From Paracoccus pantotrophus (GTDB taxonomy: Bacteria > Pseudomonadota > Alphaproteobacteria > Rhodobacterales > Rhodobacteraceae), in the NCBI RefSeq assembly GCF_008824185.1, contig NZ_CP044426.1, positions 186,001 to 250,000 on the forward strand: 64,000 nucleotides of DNA, given 5' to 3'. Below, piece after piece: positions 17,516-26,338 of the stretch (position 1 is the stretch's first letter; each line of letters starts with the position of its first letter). Made by a program: the position numbers and the translations under genes. A model generated the notes under the pieces. That model had not been told where the DNA came from and did not search any database. It saw only the letters and a list, made by a program, of their open reading frames with translations.

Positions 17516-18322
17516 TCAGCCTGCCTCGCCCGGCTTGATCTTTTGCGCCGTGCCCTGGGCAAAGCTGTCCAGCCGGCCCTTGGCGGCGTCCTGGGTGTTG
17601 ACGATGCCGGCGACCATGGATTCGGCATAGGCGGCGTCCAGCCCCGACATGTTCTGCATATGCGAGATCGCCGAGCAGGCGGCGAAATTCGACAAGGGCG
17701 TGTTCTGCGCCACGCGACGGGCAAGATCATAGGCCATGGCCTCGCTGTCTGCCACGCGGTATTGCGCCAGCCCGACCTGCACTGCCTCGTCCCCGGAATA
17801 GAGCCGGCCGGTCAGCATCATGTCCACCATGCGCGCCTGGCCGATCAGCCGCGGCACGCGGATGGTGGCACCGCCGCCGGTGAACAGCCCGCGCTGGCCC
17901 TCGGGCAGGCCGAAATAGGTGGTCTCGTCCATGACCCGGATATGGACCGAGGAGGCCAACTCCAGCCCGCCGCCCACGACCGCGCCCTTCAGCGCCGCGA
18001 TGACCGGCACGCCGCCGTATTCGATCTTGTTGAAGGCTTCGTGCCAGCGCAGGCAGATGCGCATGAACTCGGCCGGGCTGCGCTCTTCGCGCCCGTGCTC
18101 GACCAGGTCCAGCCCGGCGCAGAAATGCGGCCCCTCGGCGCGCAGCACCACGGCGCGGGCGCCCGAGGCGGGCAGGGCGGAAAAGACCTCGACCAGTTCC
18201 TCGATGGTCTCGGCGTTCAGCGCGTTGCGCTTGGCGGCGCGGTTCAGGGTGACGGTGGCGATGCCGTCTTCGTCCATCCGGAACAGCAGGTTGTCGAGCG
18301 TCAGGGCCGAGATGTCGCGCAT
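17516..18322 (-). CDS. enoyl-CoA hydratase/isomerase (crotonase) family protein
   Basis: A 268-residue crotonase-fold enzyme. It shows [22 protein letters not shown], the first oxyanion element [12 protein letters not shown], the second oxyanion element [21 protein letters not shown], the acidic [25 protein letters not shown] and the [21 protein letters not shown] segment. Such enzymes hydrate or isomerise acyl-CoA thioesters; the specific substrate is not clear. The gene starts three bases after the AEC permease stop and is the last of a string running from DUF2478. Confidence 0.92.
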   Translation of the reverse strand: MRDISALTLDNLLFRMDEDGIATVTLNRAAKRNALNAETIEELVEVFSALPASGARAVVLRAEGPHFCAGLDLVEHGREERSPAEFMRICLRWHEAFNKIEYGGVPVIAALKGAVVGGGLELASSVHIRVMDETTYFGLPEGQRGLFTGGGATIRVPRLIGQARMVDMMLTGRLYSGDEAVQVGLAQYRVADSEAMAYDLARRVAQNTPLSNFAACSAISHMQNMSGLDAAYAESMVAGIVNTQDAAKGRLDSFAQGTAQKIKPGEAG

Positions 18323-18325
18323 GGT

Positions 18326-19255
18326 CTAGCCTTTCGTGATCCAGTGAATGACGACGGGAACCGTGGCGATGCTGGCCGCGGTCGAGATCAGGATGGCCGC
18401 CGAGACGCGCTGCACGGCGGTGCCGAAATATTGCGCAAGGATATAGACATTGCCGGCGACCGGCAGGCTGGCGGCGGCGATCATCACCCCCGCCGCATAG
18501 GGCTCGACCCCGAAGACCGCCAGCGCGGCGATGCCCACGGCCAGCGGATGCAGCACCAGCTTGGCGAAGCTGAGCCAGAGTGCCGGGCCCATGCGCTCGG
18601 CCGCGCGGCCGGCGAGGCTGGCACCGATGGCGAAGAGTGCCCCCGGCGTGGCCGAGGCGCCCAAGAGCGCCAGGAACTCGTCCAGCGGTCCCGGCATCGG
18701 CAGCTGCAGCCCGGCCCAGGCCAAGCCGGCCAGCATCGAGACGATCATCGGGTTCGAGACGATGCCGCGCAGCAAGGGCACCAGCGTCGAAAGCCGCACC
18801 CGCCCCTGCCTTGCCGCGGTGACGATCAGGGTGATGAGGGTCGAGAACACCACCATGTCGATGGTCAGCACCATCAGCACCGGGCCGATGGCACGCTCGC
18901 CCAGCAGCACGACCAGCATCGGCACGCCCAGAAAGCCGGTATTGCCGGTCATCGCGGTATGCGCCTCCATCGCCGCGGCGGCGAGCGGCTGGCGGCGCCA
19001 GCGCGCCACCGCAAATCCCAGCGCCCAAAGCGCGGCAGACCCCGACAGATAGGCCAGGACGAAGGCCGGGTCGAAAAGGCTGGCCACGTCCAGCGTCGCG
19101 GCAAAGCGGAACAGCATGGCCGAAAGCGCGAAGTAGAAGACGAATTTCGTCAGCCAGCCGGTCGCCTCGGGCGGGAAGAAGCGCGTGCGCCCGGCCAGCC
19201 AGCCCGTGCCGATAACGAGAAAGAACGGCAGGGTCTTCAGGAAGATCGCCAGCAT
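18326..19255 (-). CDS. AEC-family (auxin efflux carrier type) permease
   Basis: A 309-residue inner membrane protein with about ten hydrophobic segments and the inverted-repeat layout of the AEC family: VIGTGWLAGRTRFFPPEATGWLTKFVFYFALSAMLFRF at the start, AMTGNTGFLGVPMLVVLLGERA in the middle, and AAASLPVAGNVYILAQYFG near the end. The ATG at 19255 overlaps the TusA-like stop by one base; longer readings run through that gene. AEC members carry organic anions such as malonate or malate; which one here is unknown. Confidence 0.88.
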   Translation of the reverse strand: MLAIFLKTLPFFLVIGTGWLAGRTRFFPPEATGWLTKFVFYFALSAMLFRFAATLDVASLFDPAFVLAYLSGSAALWALGFAVARWRRQPLAAAAMEAHTAMTGNTGFLGVPMLVVLLGERAIGPVLMVLTIDMVVFSTLITLIVTAARQGRVRLSTLVPLLRGIVSNPMIVSMLAGLAWAGLQLPMPGPLDEFLALLGASATPGALFAIGASLAGRAAERMGPALWLSFAKLVLHPLAVGIAALAVFGVEPYAAGVMIAAASLPVAGNVYILAQYFGTAVQRVSAAILISTAASIATVPVVIHWITKG

Positions 19256-19503
19256 CAGTCCGCGGCGATCGCGCAGGCGGGGCCGCGCTCGACGGTATAT
19301 TCGGTCTCGCCCGGCGCCACCTCGCGGCTGCCGATCAGCCGGTGGCCGGATTCGGCGCAGAAATGCGGCACGTCGATCACGGCGGCGGGGTCGGTGGCCA
19401 GCAGCGTGACCCGCGCGCCCCGGGGCAGCGCCATCAGCCGCTTGCGCAGCCGCAGCACCGGCAGGGGGCACAACAGGCCGCGCGCGTCGATCTGCACGGT
19501 CAT
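19255..19503 (-). CDS. TusA/SirA-like sulfurtransferase
   Basis: An 82-residue protein of the TusA family, with the CPxP active-site motif as GLLCPLPVLRLRKRL (Cys12). Family members accept persulfide sulfur and hand it on in tRNA thiolation, molybdenum cofactor synthesis or sulfur oxidation. The C-terminal half (VTLLATDPAAVIDVPHFCAESGH) is canonical. Its start overlaps the DUF2478 stop as ATGA and its stop overlaps the AEC start, so the three genes are translationally coupled. The longer open frame through DUF2478 is not supported. Confidence 0.92.
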   Translation of the reverse strand: MTVQIDARGLLCPLPVLRLRKRLMALPRGARVTLLATDPAAVIDVPHFCAESGHRLIGSREVAPGETEYTVERGPACAIAAD

Positions 19504-20015
19504 GCGGCGGAATCCGCCAGGCGGGCGCGGCACCAGTCGTCGATCTGTTCCGGCCGCAACTCTTCGGCCAGGTCGCCGGCAAAGTCGCGAAAGCCCGGCA
19601 GTTGTTCGTCGGGCACATGCACCAGCACCGGGATGCCGGCAGCCAGCGCGCGGGCGATGGTGTCGCGAAAGCCGCGGCCGAAGCATTCCTGCTTGCCGAA
19701 CTTGTTGACGATCAGCAATTCGGCGCCGCGGTCCAGCACCGTTTCCGTGCGGGCGACGGCCTGGGCCAGCGCGCCGGTATCCAGCCGGCAGGCCTGCGAG
19801 CCCGCGCCCAGCGACTGGGTGATGCGCACCAGCGGGCCGGCGTCGCCCAGGATGCGCAGGTCCATGTCGCATTCGCAGCCGGGGCTGATCTCGGTATTGA
19901 TCTGCACCGCGCCGGCCAGCCGCAGCCCGGCGGCGGCCAGCCGCTCGGCCGTGGCGGTCAGCAGCCGGTCGCCGGCGCCCGGCGTCTGGTCCTGGATGGT
20001 GACGAAACCCAGCAT
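19500..20015 (-). CDS. DUF2478 family protein
   Basis: A 171-residue protein beginning MLGFVTIQDQTPGAGDRLLTATAERLAAAGLRLAGAVQ. Conserved-looking elements are ISPGCECDMDLRILG (two Cys near residues 47-49), RITQSLGAGSQACRLD and ELLIVNKFGKQECFGRGFRDTIARALAAGIPVL. This is the DUF2478 pattern, known near molybdenum and nitrogen metabolism genes but without a proven role. It heads the coupled DUF2478-TusA-AEC set. The ATG at 20015 follows AAAGAGGG. Confidence 0.85.
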   Translation of the reverse strand: MLGFVTIQDQTPGAGDRLLTATAERLAAAGLRLAGAVQINTEISPGCECDMDLRILGDAGPLVRITQSLGAGSQACRLDTGALAQAVARTETVLDRGAELLIVNKFGKQECFGRGFRDTIARALAAGIPVLVHVPDEQLPGFRDFAGDLAEELRPEQIDDWCRARLADSAA

Positions 20016-20067
20016 GACGATCCCTCTTTCGGCGGCCAGAATAGCTTTTGGCGGCGCGGGTGCAATA

Positions 20068-20094
20068 TTGGGTATTTGAAGAACGAAGAAGCGG
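20068..20094. repeat. interspersed GGTATTTG repeat (copy E)
   Basis: The text GGTATTTGAAGAACGAAGAA lies seven bases beyond the SUMT stop codon. It matches the copy near 60.33 kb closely and shares GGTATTTG and AACG with the copies near 1.02, 34.68 and 50.16 kb. Confidence 0.65.
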
Positions 20095-20100
20095 CCGGGT

Positions 20101-20835
20101 TCAGTTCCCCTCGGCCAGCGGGCCGTAGAGGATCAGCGCCGGATGCGGGCTGGGGCCTTCGCTGGCCAGCTGCCTGGCCAGGGCGGCGACGGTGGTGCGG
20201 ATCAGGCGCTGATGCGGATGGCCCACCGCCTCGGCCAGCAGGGCGGGGGTGTCGGGGGGCAGGCCGTTTTCGACCAGCAGCGCCGCCATGCGCGGGAAGG
20301 TGCGCTGGCCCATGAAGACCACGGTGGTGGCGCGCGGATCGGCCAGGGCGGCCCAGTTCTGGTCCTCGGGCAGGCCGCCGGTCACGTCGGCGCCGGTGAC
20401 GAATTGCAGCCGGCGCGCGGTCTGGCGTCGGGTCAGCGGCAGGCCGGCGACGGCGGCCGCGGCCATGGCCGAGGGCACGCCCGGCACGATCTGGAACGGG
20501 ATGCCGTGGCTGCGCAGCGCCGCCAGTTCCTCTTCCAGCCGGCCGAATATGCCCGAATCGCCGGATTTCAGCCGCACCACATGCTTGCCCGCCTGCGCAT
20601 GTTCGATCAGCAGGGCGTTGACATGTTCCTGTTTGGCCGAGGGCCGGCCGGCGCGTTTGCCGACCGAAATGCGCACGGCCTGCGGGCCGGCCTGGTCCAG
20701 CACCGGGCCCGAGGCGAGGTCGTCGTAAAGCACCACATCCGCCTGGGCCAACAGCCGTGCGGCGCGCAGGGTCAGGAGTTCGGGGTCGCCCGGACCCGAG
20801 GAGACGAAACTGACAAGGCCGATCTGTTCACGCAT
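20101..20835 (-). CDS. cobA: uroporphyrinogen-III C-methyltransferase (SUMT)
   Basis: A 244-residue SAM-dependent methyltransferase that methylates uroporphyrinogen III at C2 and C7 to give precorrin-2, the entry to cobalamin and siroheme. It shows [29 protein letters not shown], the ISVGKRAG motif, [19 protein letters not shown], and [22 protein letters not shown] with [16 protein letters not shown] near the end. There is no CysG-type extension. The ATG at 20835 was chosen because the longer frame runs antisense over pyrB. It lies 22 kb from the main cob operon and has no visible riboswitch. Confidence 0.94.
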   Translation of the reverse strand: MREQIGLVSFVSSGPGDPELLTLRAARLLAQADVVLYDDLASGPVLDQAGPQAVRISVGKRAGRPSAKQEHVNALLIEHAQAGKHVVRLKSGDSGIFGRLEEELAALRSHGIPFQIVPGVPSAMAAAAVAGLPLTRRQTARRLQFVTGADVTGGLPEDQNWAALADPRATTVVFMGQRTFPRMAALLVENGLPPDTPALLAEAVGHPHQRLIRTTVAALARQLASEGPSPHPALILYGPLAEGN

Positions 20836-20937
20836 GATTCCGCGATGCGGCAAAATCCGCGCCAAGGCAAGGGGCTGCTTGCCGCCCGCCCCGCCATTTG
20901 CCATAGAAGGCGCGACCGCGACCTTGGGGATCAAGCC

Positions 20938-21897
20938 ATGTTCCGTGCCCGCCATCTTCTGGGGATCGAGCCGCTCGCCCCCCCCGAAATCACCACGCTT
21001 CTCGATCTGGCCGAGACCTATGTTGATCTGAACCGCCGCACGGTGAAGCATTCCGATGCCTTGGCGGGGATGACGCAGATCAACATGTTCTTCGAGGCCT
21101 CGACCCGCACGCAGTCGAGCTTTGAGCTGGCCGGCAAGCGGCTGGGCGCCGATGTGATGAACATGGCGATGCAGACCAGTTCGGTGAAGAAGGGCGAGAC
21201 GCTGATCGACACCGCGCTGACGTTGAACGCCATGCATCCCGACCTGCTGGTGGTGCGCCATCCGCAGTCGGGCGCCGTGGATCTCTTGGCGCAGAAGGTG
21301 AATTGCGCGGTGTTGAACGCGGGCGACGGCCGGCACGAGCATCCGACCCAGGCGCTTCTGGACGCCTTGACCATCCGCCGCGCCAAGGGGCGGCTGCACC
21401 GGCTGACCGTGGCGATCTGCGGCGATATCGCCCATAGCCGGGTGGCGCGCTCGAACCTGATCCTGCTGGGCAAGATGGAGAACCGGCTGCGCCTGGTCGG
21501 CCCGGCGACGCTGATGCCCTCGGGCGCCCGCGACTGGGGCTGCGAGGTCTACGAGGACATGCGCGAGGGGCTGAAGGGCGCCGATGTGGTGATGATGCTG
21601 CGCCTGCAGAAGGAACGCATGGACGGCGGCTTCATCCCGTCCGAGCGGGAATATTACCACCGCTGGGGGCTGGACGCCGAGAAGCTGGCGCTGGCGGCGC
21701 CCGATGCCATCGTCATGCATCCGGGGCCGATGAATCGCGGGGTCGAGATCGACGGCACCATCGCCGACGACATCAACCGTTCGGTGATCCAGGACCAGGT
21801 GGAAATGGGGGTCGCGGTGCGCATGGCGGCGATGGACCTTCTGGCGCGCAACCTGCGCGCCGAGCGCGGCGCCAAGGCGGCGGAGATGATGGCATGA
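20938..21897 (+). CDS. pyrB: aspartate carbamoyltransferase catalytic subunit
   Basis: A 319-residue ATCase that joins carbamoyl phosphate and aspartate in the second step of pyrimidine synthesis. Visible motifs: [13 protein letters not shown] (carbamoyl-phosphate binding), [32 protein letters not shown], and the aspartate loop [13 protein letters not shown] with [12 protein letters not shown]. The stop overlaps the next start as ATGA, coupling it to a dihydroorotase-like protein as in the Pseudomonas-type ATCase, where the two form one holoenzyme. Confidence 0.97.
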   Translation: MFRARHLLGIEPLAPPEITTLLDLAETYVDLNRRTVKHSDALAGMTQINMFFEASTRTQSSFELAGKRLGADVMNMAMQTSSVKKGETLIDTALTLNAMHPDLLVVRHPQSGAVDLLAQKVNCAVLNAGDGRHEHPTQALLDALTIRRAKGRLHRLTVAICGDIAHSRVARSNLILLGKMENRLRLVGPATLMPSGARDWGCEVYEDMREGLKGADVVMMLRLQKERMDGGFIPSEREYYHRWGLDAEKLALAAPDAIVMHPGPMNRGVEIDGTIADDINRSVIQDQVEMGVAVRMAAMDLLARNLRAERGAKAAEMMA

Positions 21898-23165
21898 TCC
21901 TGCACTTCCACAATGCCCGGCTGGTCGACCCCGAGGCGCAATCGGTCGAGGAAGGCTCGCTGACCGTCCGCGACGGCCGGATCGAAGCCATGGGTGCCGA
22001 CGCCCCGCAAGGCGCCGAGCTGATCGACTGCGGCGGCAAATGCCTCGCGCCCGGGCTGATCGACTGGGGCGTCAAGATCGGCGAGCCGGGCGAGCGGCAC
22101 AAGGAAAGCTTCCGCAGCGCCGGGCTGGCGGCGGCGGCGGGGGGCGTGACCACGGTGATTGCGCGGCCCGACACGATGCCGCCGATCGATGCGCCGGAAT
22201 CGCTGGAATTCGCCACCCGCCGGGCGGCCGACGCGCCGGTGAACATCCGCCACATGGCGGCGCTGACCCGCGCCCGCGAAGGGCGCGAGATGGTCGAGAT
22301 GGGCTTTCTGCAGGATGCCGGCGCCGTGGCCTTCACCGACGGGGTGCGGGTGGTTTCGGACACCCGGCTCCTGTCGCGCTGCATGACCTATGCCCGCGGC
22401 CTGGGCGCGCTGATCGTCGGCCATCCGCAGGAGCCGGGCCTGTCCAGGGGTGCCGCGGCGACCGGCGGCAAGTTCGCCTCGCTCTACGGCCTGCCCGCGG
22501 TCTCGCCCATGGCCGAGGTGATGGGGCTCGACCGCGACCTGGCGCTGGTGGCGATGACCGGCGCCCGCTACCATGCCGACCAGATCACCGTCGCGGCCAG
22601 CCTGCCGGCCTTGAAGCGGGCGCGCGATGCCGGGCTGGACGTGAGTGCCGGTATCTCGATCCACCACCTGACGCTCAACGAATATGACGTGGGCGGCTAT
22701 CGCACCTTCTTCCGCTTCACCCCGCCGCTCCGCTCCGAGGAGGACCGGCTGGCCATGGTCGAGGCGGTGGCCGAGGGGCTGATCGACGTGATCGCCAGCT
22801 TCCACACCCCGCAGGACGAGGAAAGCAAGCGCCTGCCCTTTGCCGAGGCGGCGCCGGGCGCGGTGGGGCTGCAGACCCTGCTGCCGGCGGCGATGCGGCT
22901 TTACCACCAGGGCGGGCTGAGCCTGCCGCAGCTGTGGCGGGCGATGTCGCTCAATCCGGCGCGGCGGCTGGGTCTGCCGGGCGGGCGGCTTGCGGCGGGG
23001 GCGCCGGCCGACCTGCTGCTGTTCGACCCGGACGCGCCCTTCGTGCTGGACCGCTTCACCCTGCTGTCGAAGTCGAAGAACACTCCCTTCGACGGCGCGC
23101 GGATGGAGGGCCGGGTGCTGGGCACTTGGGTCGCCGGCCGCCGCGTCTTCGGAGCGGACGCATGA
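21894..23165 (+). CDS. pyrX: dihydroorotase-like protein, probably noncatalytic (PyrX/PyrC' type)
   Basis: A 423-residue amidohydrolase-fold protein directly coupled to pyrB. Compared with active dihydroorotases, the first metal-binding HxH after PGLID is absent ([16 protein letters not shown]), and the catalytic Asp of the usual DHAPH motif is replaced ([12 protein letters not shown]). Only scattered His residues such as GARYHADQI remain. This matches the inactive dihydroorotase homologue that serves as a structural partner of ATCase in Pseudomonas-type enzymes. A catalytic PyrC should then be encoded elsewhere. Its stop overlaps the plsY start. Confidence 0.85.
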   Translation: MILHFHNARLVDPEAQSVEEGSLTVRDGRIEAMGADAPQGAELIDCGGKCLAPGLIDWGVKIGEPGERHKESFRSAGLAAAAGGVTTVIARPDTMPPIDAPESLEFATRRAADAPVNIRHMAALTRAREGREMVEMGFLQDAGAVAFTDGVRVVSDTRLLSRCMTYARGLGALIVGHPQEPGLSRGAAATGGKFASLYGLPAVSPMAEVMGLDRDLALVAMTGARYHADQITVAASLPALKRARDAGLDVSAGISIHHLTLNEYDVGGYRTFFRFTPPLRSEEDRLAMVEAVAEGLIDVIASFHTPQDEESKRLPFAEAAPGAVGLQTLLPAAMRLYHQGGLSLPQLWRAMSLNPARRLGLPGGRLAAGAPADLLLFDPDAPFVLDRFTLLSKSKNTPFDGARMEGRVLGTWVAGRRVFGADA

Positions 23166-23746
23166 GCCTGATCCTCTGGGCCGTCATCGGCTATCTTCTG
23201 GGCTCGATCCCCTTCGGCATCGTCATCACCCGGGCGCTGGGGCTGGGCGACCTGCGCCGGATCGGCTCGGGCAATATCGGCGCGACCAATGTGCTGCGCA
23301 CCGGCAACAAGCCAGCGGCGCTGGCCACGCTGCTTCTGGACAGCGGCAAGGGCGCCATCGCCGTGCTGCTGGCGCGCTGGCTCGCCGGTCCCGATGCTGC
23401 GCTGGTCGCGGGGGCGGCGGCCTTCCTGGGCCACCTGTTCCCGGTCTGGCTGGGCTTTCGCGGCGGCAAGGGTGTCGCCACCTTCCTCGGCACGCTGCTG
23501 GCGCTGGACTGGCGGCTGGGCCTCAGCGCCTGCGGGATCTGGCTGCTGACGGCGGCGGTGGGCCGGATCTCCTCGCTCTCGGCGCTGGTGGCGGCGGCGC
23601 TGACGCCTTTTCTCGCCCTCTGGCTTGACGGCCCGAGCATGGCGGCGGTAGCGGCGTTCATGGCGGTGCTGATCTTCATCCGCCACCACGCCAATATAGC
23701 GCGCATCCTTTCCGGGACCGAGCCCCGGATCGGCAGCAAGCCGTGA
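23162..23746 (+). CDS. plsY: acyl-phosphate glycerol-3-phosphate acyltransferase PlsY
   Basis: A 194-residue inner membrane enzyme that acylates glycerol-3-phosphate from acyl phosphate, the first step of phospholipid synthesis. It contains the three PlsY motifs: GSIPFG near residue 15, GSGNIGATNVLRT around 36-48, and the glycine-rich FRGGKGVAT loop near 100. Five hydrophobic segments are visible. The ATG at 23162 overlaps the upstream stop as ATGA. It is the last gene before the accessory island. Confidence 0.96.
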   Translation: MSLILWAVIGYLLGSIPFGIVITRALGLGDLRRIGSGNIGATNVLRTGNKPAALATLLLDSGKGAIAVLLARWLAGPDAALVAGAAAFLGHLFPVWLGFRGGKGVATFLGTLLALDWRLGLSACGIWLLTAAVGRISSLSALVAAALTPFLALWLDGPSMAAVAAFMAVLIFIRHHANIARILSGTEPRIGSKP

Positions 23747-23856
23747 ATTTCTTCCATGTGCAAATAGCCCCGAGGGAATGTTTGGCCGGCCCCGTTGTCA
23801 TGTGTCAAAGCCTCTGATCTGCGGTGTCAAAAGGTTTGAGCCTGCTTTTCGGGGGA

Positions 23857-24318
23857 TCAGAGGGGGGGCAACCGCTCTTGGACGATCTCGACCACGTTTC
23901 CTCGACCCTCATCGGAAAGGCCGATGTGCGTCCAGGCCGGGAGATCGCCGCAAAGCTTCGGCCGTTCGGACCTCTTGGCGGTGAACTGCGTGACGGCTGA
24001 CCGGATTGCGGCCGAGCCCGATAATAACCGATCCATCATCATCATCGGACATGTGGATCGTCCGGTTCATGTTGCCACCCTGCCATAACGGGGGTGGCCC
24101 CGTGTTTCTGCTTCGGCTTCCTGTAGCGTGCCGGGGTGACAGGAGCGCGTGGTGCAAACGGGCCTTCCGACGTCATGCCTGCCTGAAAGTGATCCTGCGT
24201 CGAGTGCAGCAGGGCCTTGCCGATTTCACCCATGGCCGGCGCTGCATCAACGAGGGGCATTTCAAGCATTCTGAAGGCGCGGGGCGATCTGGGAATCGTT
24301 GAATTCGACTTCAATCAT
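23857..24318 (-). pseudogene. Mu gpG-like phage virion morphogenesis gene, frameshifted
   Basis: Read across three frames on the minus strand, this is a phage virion morphogenesis/tail completion protein. It starts MIEVEFNDSQIAPRLQNA at 24318 and hits a stop. It resumes in another frame with VDAAPAMGEIGKALLHSTQ, then QAGMTSEGPFAPRAPVTPAR. A third frame gives NRTIHMSDDDDGSVIIGLGR, and the last carries VTQFTAKRSERP and HIGLSDEGRGNVVEIVQERL before the TGA at 23857. The order matches the family end to end, so at least three frameshifts or stops have killed it. No other head or tail genes survive downstream. Confidence 0.75.
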
Positions 24319-24660
24319 GATTCACGGCCTCTTTTTTGGCGCGGCGTTCCGGGTCGACCCGCAGCCTTGCGGGGTTCTCGGCCTTGCACGCAAAGAGGCG
24401 CGCACGAACCCGTCATCGGCCTGCGCCTTCGCGTTCCGCTCGGTCAGGGCTGCCTGCAGGGCCTCGGCCGGCACGAAGCGGGCCGGGTCGGGCCCGCCTT
24501 CCGCATAGTGCGCGTTCCGGTTGCGCTGCGCGAGGTCGCGCGCGATGCTGTCCAGTTCGGCCAGTTGCGCGACCGCGCCTGCCGCGCACGTCATGCGCCT
24601 TGAGGCTGTTCCCCTGCCGTTGGCCGATCCATTCCCGCAGTGTCGGGAACATGCCGAGCC
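24311..24660 (-). pseudogene. C-terminal remnant of phage gene upstream of gpG-like pseudogene
   Basis: Pieces in different frames read PTLREWIGQRQGNSLKAHD, then QLAELDSIARDLAQRNRNAH with EGGPDPARFVPAEALQAALT, and finally AENPARLRVDPERRAKKEAV followed by NHD and a stop. The stop (24311-24313) overlaps the gpG-like ATG by eight bases, as phage genes often do. The identity of the protein is not recognised; position suggests a late structural-region gene. The IS3-type end at 24665 truncates it. Confidence 0.5.
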
Positions 24661-24664
24661 GACC

Positions 24665-25090
24665 TGAACAGCCCCGAGTTTCTCAGACGCCGTCACGTTT
24701 CATCATCTGCCGCCGTTCGAACTGGGCGGGCGACAGCATCCCGTTCCGCGCATGCTTGCGCTTCGGGTTGTAGGACATCTCGATGTAATCGAACACGTCC
24801 GGCCTGGCTTCTTCGCGGGTCCGGTAGGTCTTGCGCCTGATCCGTTCCCGTTTGAGCAGGTTGAAGAAGCTCTCGGCAACGGCGTTGTCGTGACAGTTGC
24901 CACGGCGGCTCATCGAATGCTCCAGGTTGTGGGCACGCAGGAACGCAGCCCAATCCATGCTGGTGAACTGGCTTCCTTGGTCCGAGTGGATCAGCACCTT
25001 GTTCTTGGGCTTGCGCCGCCAGACGGCCATGAGCAGGGCCTACAGGACGACATCTGTCGTCTGCCTGATTTGCATCGACCAGCGTAAGCG
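24665..25090 (-). mobile_element. IS3-family remnant: terminal repeat and 3' part of orfB
   Basis: The minus-strand frame ending at 24683 encodes the C-terminal half of an IS3-group transposase: KVLIHSDQGSQFTS, HNLEHSMSRRGNCHDNAVAE, FFNLLKRERI and YNPKRKHARNGMLSPAQFE, which includes the DDE Asp and Glu regions. Upstream, WSMQIRQTTDVVL is interrupted by an in-frame TAG at 25040-25042 and then lost. The element end TGAACAGCCCCGAG starts at 24665. orfA and the first half of orfB are missing, so it is inactive. Confidence 0.85.
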
Positions 25091-25214
25091 CGGCGGCAAT
25101 CGCGTCGTGCCATTTCTGGCCTGATGCCTGCATTATGCGCGCATGGTCGCAGCGGAGATGCTGGATTTGAAGAGAGACGGCAAAATGGGCGTCCATTTGG
25201 ACGGCTCGACAGGC

Positions 25215-25860
25215 GTTGAAACTTTCGGCTTGAGGTGATCGAGGGCCCGAGCGGTGGGCGGCTGGTCCACTCGGAGGGGGTGCCGTGTCCGCTGGCGGCA
25301 GGATAGTCGAAAAGCGAGCGGAACCCCCTTTTTTACTGCGGGAAAGGCGCGTTCCGTGCTTCACTTCCTGTCATGGATGCCGCGGATCTTGCACATGAAA
25401 ATGCCTGCTGAAAGCCCGCCTCGCCGAGGTCGAGGCGATGCTGGCAGCAACGCAAGAGGCCAATCGGCGGCTGCAGGATATCCTGCGCGCGGCGCGGCGC
25501 AAAAAGTTTGGCCCCCGCTCCGGAAAATTGTCGCCCGAGCAGTTCAACCTTCCTCTGGAAGATGCCGAATTTGTGCAAGGTGTGCTCGAGGAGGCCCAGG
25601 AAAAGGCCGAAGCGGCGATGCAAAGGGCACGTGGTGAGGAGCCGCGCAGGCCCAAGCGTAACCGTGGGCATCTGCCCCGGGTCGAGCGCGTCATCGAGCC
25701 TGCCGGCACGCTTTGCCCCTGTGGTTCCGGCGAGATGACGAAGATCGGCGCGGATGTGTCGGAGTGGCTGGATAATAATGCCGGCACAGTTCCGGTTGCT
25801 GGTCACGCGGCGCCCCAAATATGCCTGCCGCTGGTGCGATAGTGTCCCACGGGATGGTGT
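25215..25860 (+). mobile_element. IS66-family remnant: tnpA start and tnpC N-terminal half
   Basis: A short FRLEVIEGPSG at about 25223 matches the start of IS66 TnpA. From the ATG at 25373 a TnpC begins MDAADLAHENAC and shifts frame at about 25408. It continues as LKARLAEVEAMLAATQEANR, then RRKKFGPRSGKLSPEQFNL, and CPCGSGEMTKIGADVSE of the zinc-binding domain. It shifts frame again near 25770 (PAQFRLLVTRRPKYACRWCD) and ends near 25860. The DDE half is absent here; a C-terminal half lies at 31.8-32.3 kb on the other strand. Confidence 0.85.
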
Positions 25861-25894
25861 AAGAGCGCCGACCCTCGGAAAGGTCAGGGGCTGA

Positions 25895-26060
25895 TCAGGA
25901 TGCCACGGCTGGCAGCCTGATGTTGGGATTGTCGGTGACGCGGGCGAGCGTTTCAAGGCTCATGTAGCGCCGCGCAACCGCCCACTCGTCGTTGGTCTCG
26001 AGCATCAGCGCACCGACCAGCCGGACAATAGCGTCGTCGTTGGGGAGTGAGGGCATGACT
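25895..26060 (-). mobile_element. IS256-family transposase C-terminal fragment
   Basis: The minus frame ending at 25895 reads LPNDDAIVRLVGALMLETND, EWAVARRYMSLETLARVTDN and PNIRLPAVAS, the characteristic C-terminus of IS256 (Mutator) transposases. Everything upstream of residue about -55 from the end is missing, being replaced by an IS3 fragment. Confidence 0.7.
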
Positions 26061-26077
26061 GCCACCGGTCCGAAGGA

Positions 26078-26271
26078 ATGCCCGCACGCCTGGGAGACCG
26101 GCTCGCAGGCCAAGACCGGCGCCGGCAGATGGATCGCCTTCTGCAACCACCAGAGCGGCCTCGCGCCGCCCATGGCGGACAGCCGCCCACCGCGGTCTGC
26201 GTCAACAGCAGAGCGAAACCGACCGGCAGAGCCAGAGAGCGGCTTAAATCACCCCAGAGCCCGTCCAATGA
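26078..26271 (+). mobile_element. IS3-family orfB C-terminal fragment
   Basis: The plus strand reads HAWETGSQAKTGAGRWIAFCNHQ and, after a frameshift, RPRAAHGGQPPTAVCVNS, which is the conserved C-terminus of IS3-family orfB of the same general type as the N-terminal half at 32.34-33.18 kb. An AT-rich GGCTTAAATCACCCC end-like sequence follows. It is too short and shifted to function. Confidence 0.65.
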
Positions 26272-26338
26272 TCGCGAAGTGGCTCGGAAAATCCCATTCG
26301 TAATCGCGTCCGACCAGCGAGTAATAGGCCTGATAACG

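Noticed and set aside
16568..19708. 1046-residue plus-strand open frame
   Set aside because: It runs antisense through the EamA, crotonase and AEC genes; composition is His/Arg/Gln-rich without domains.
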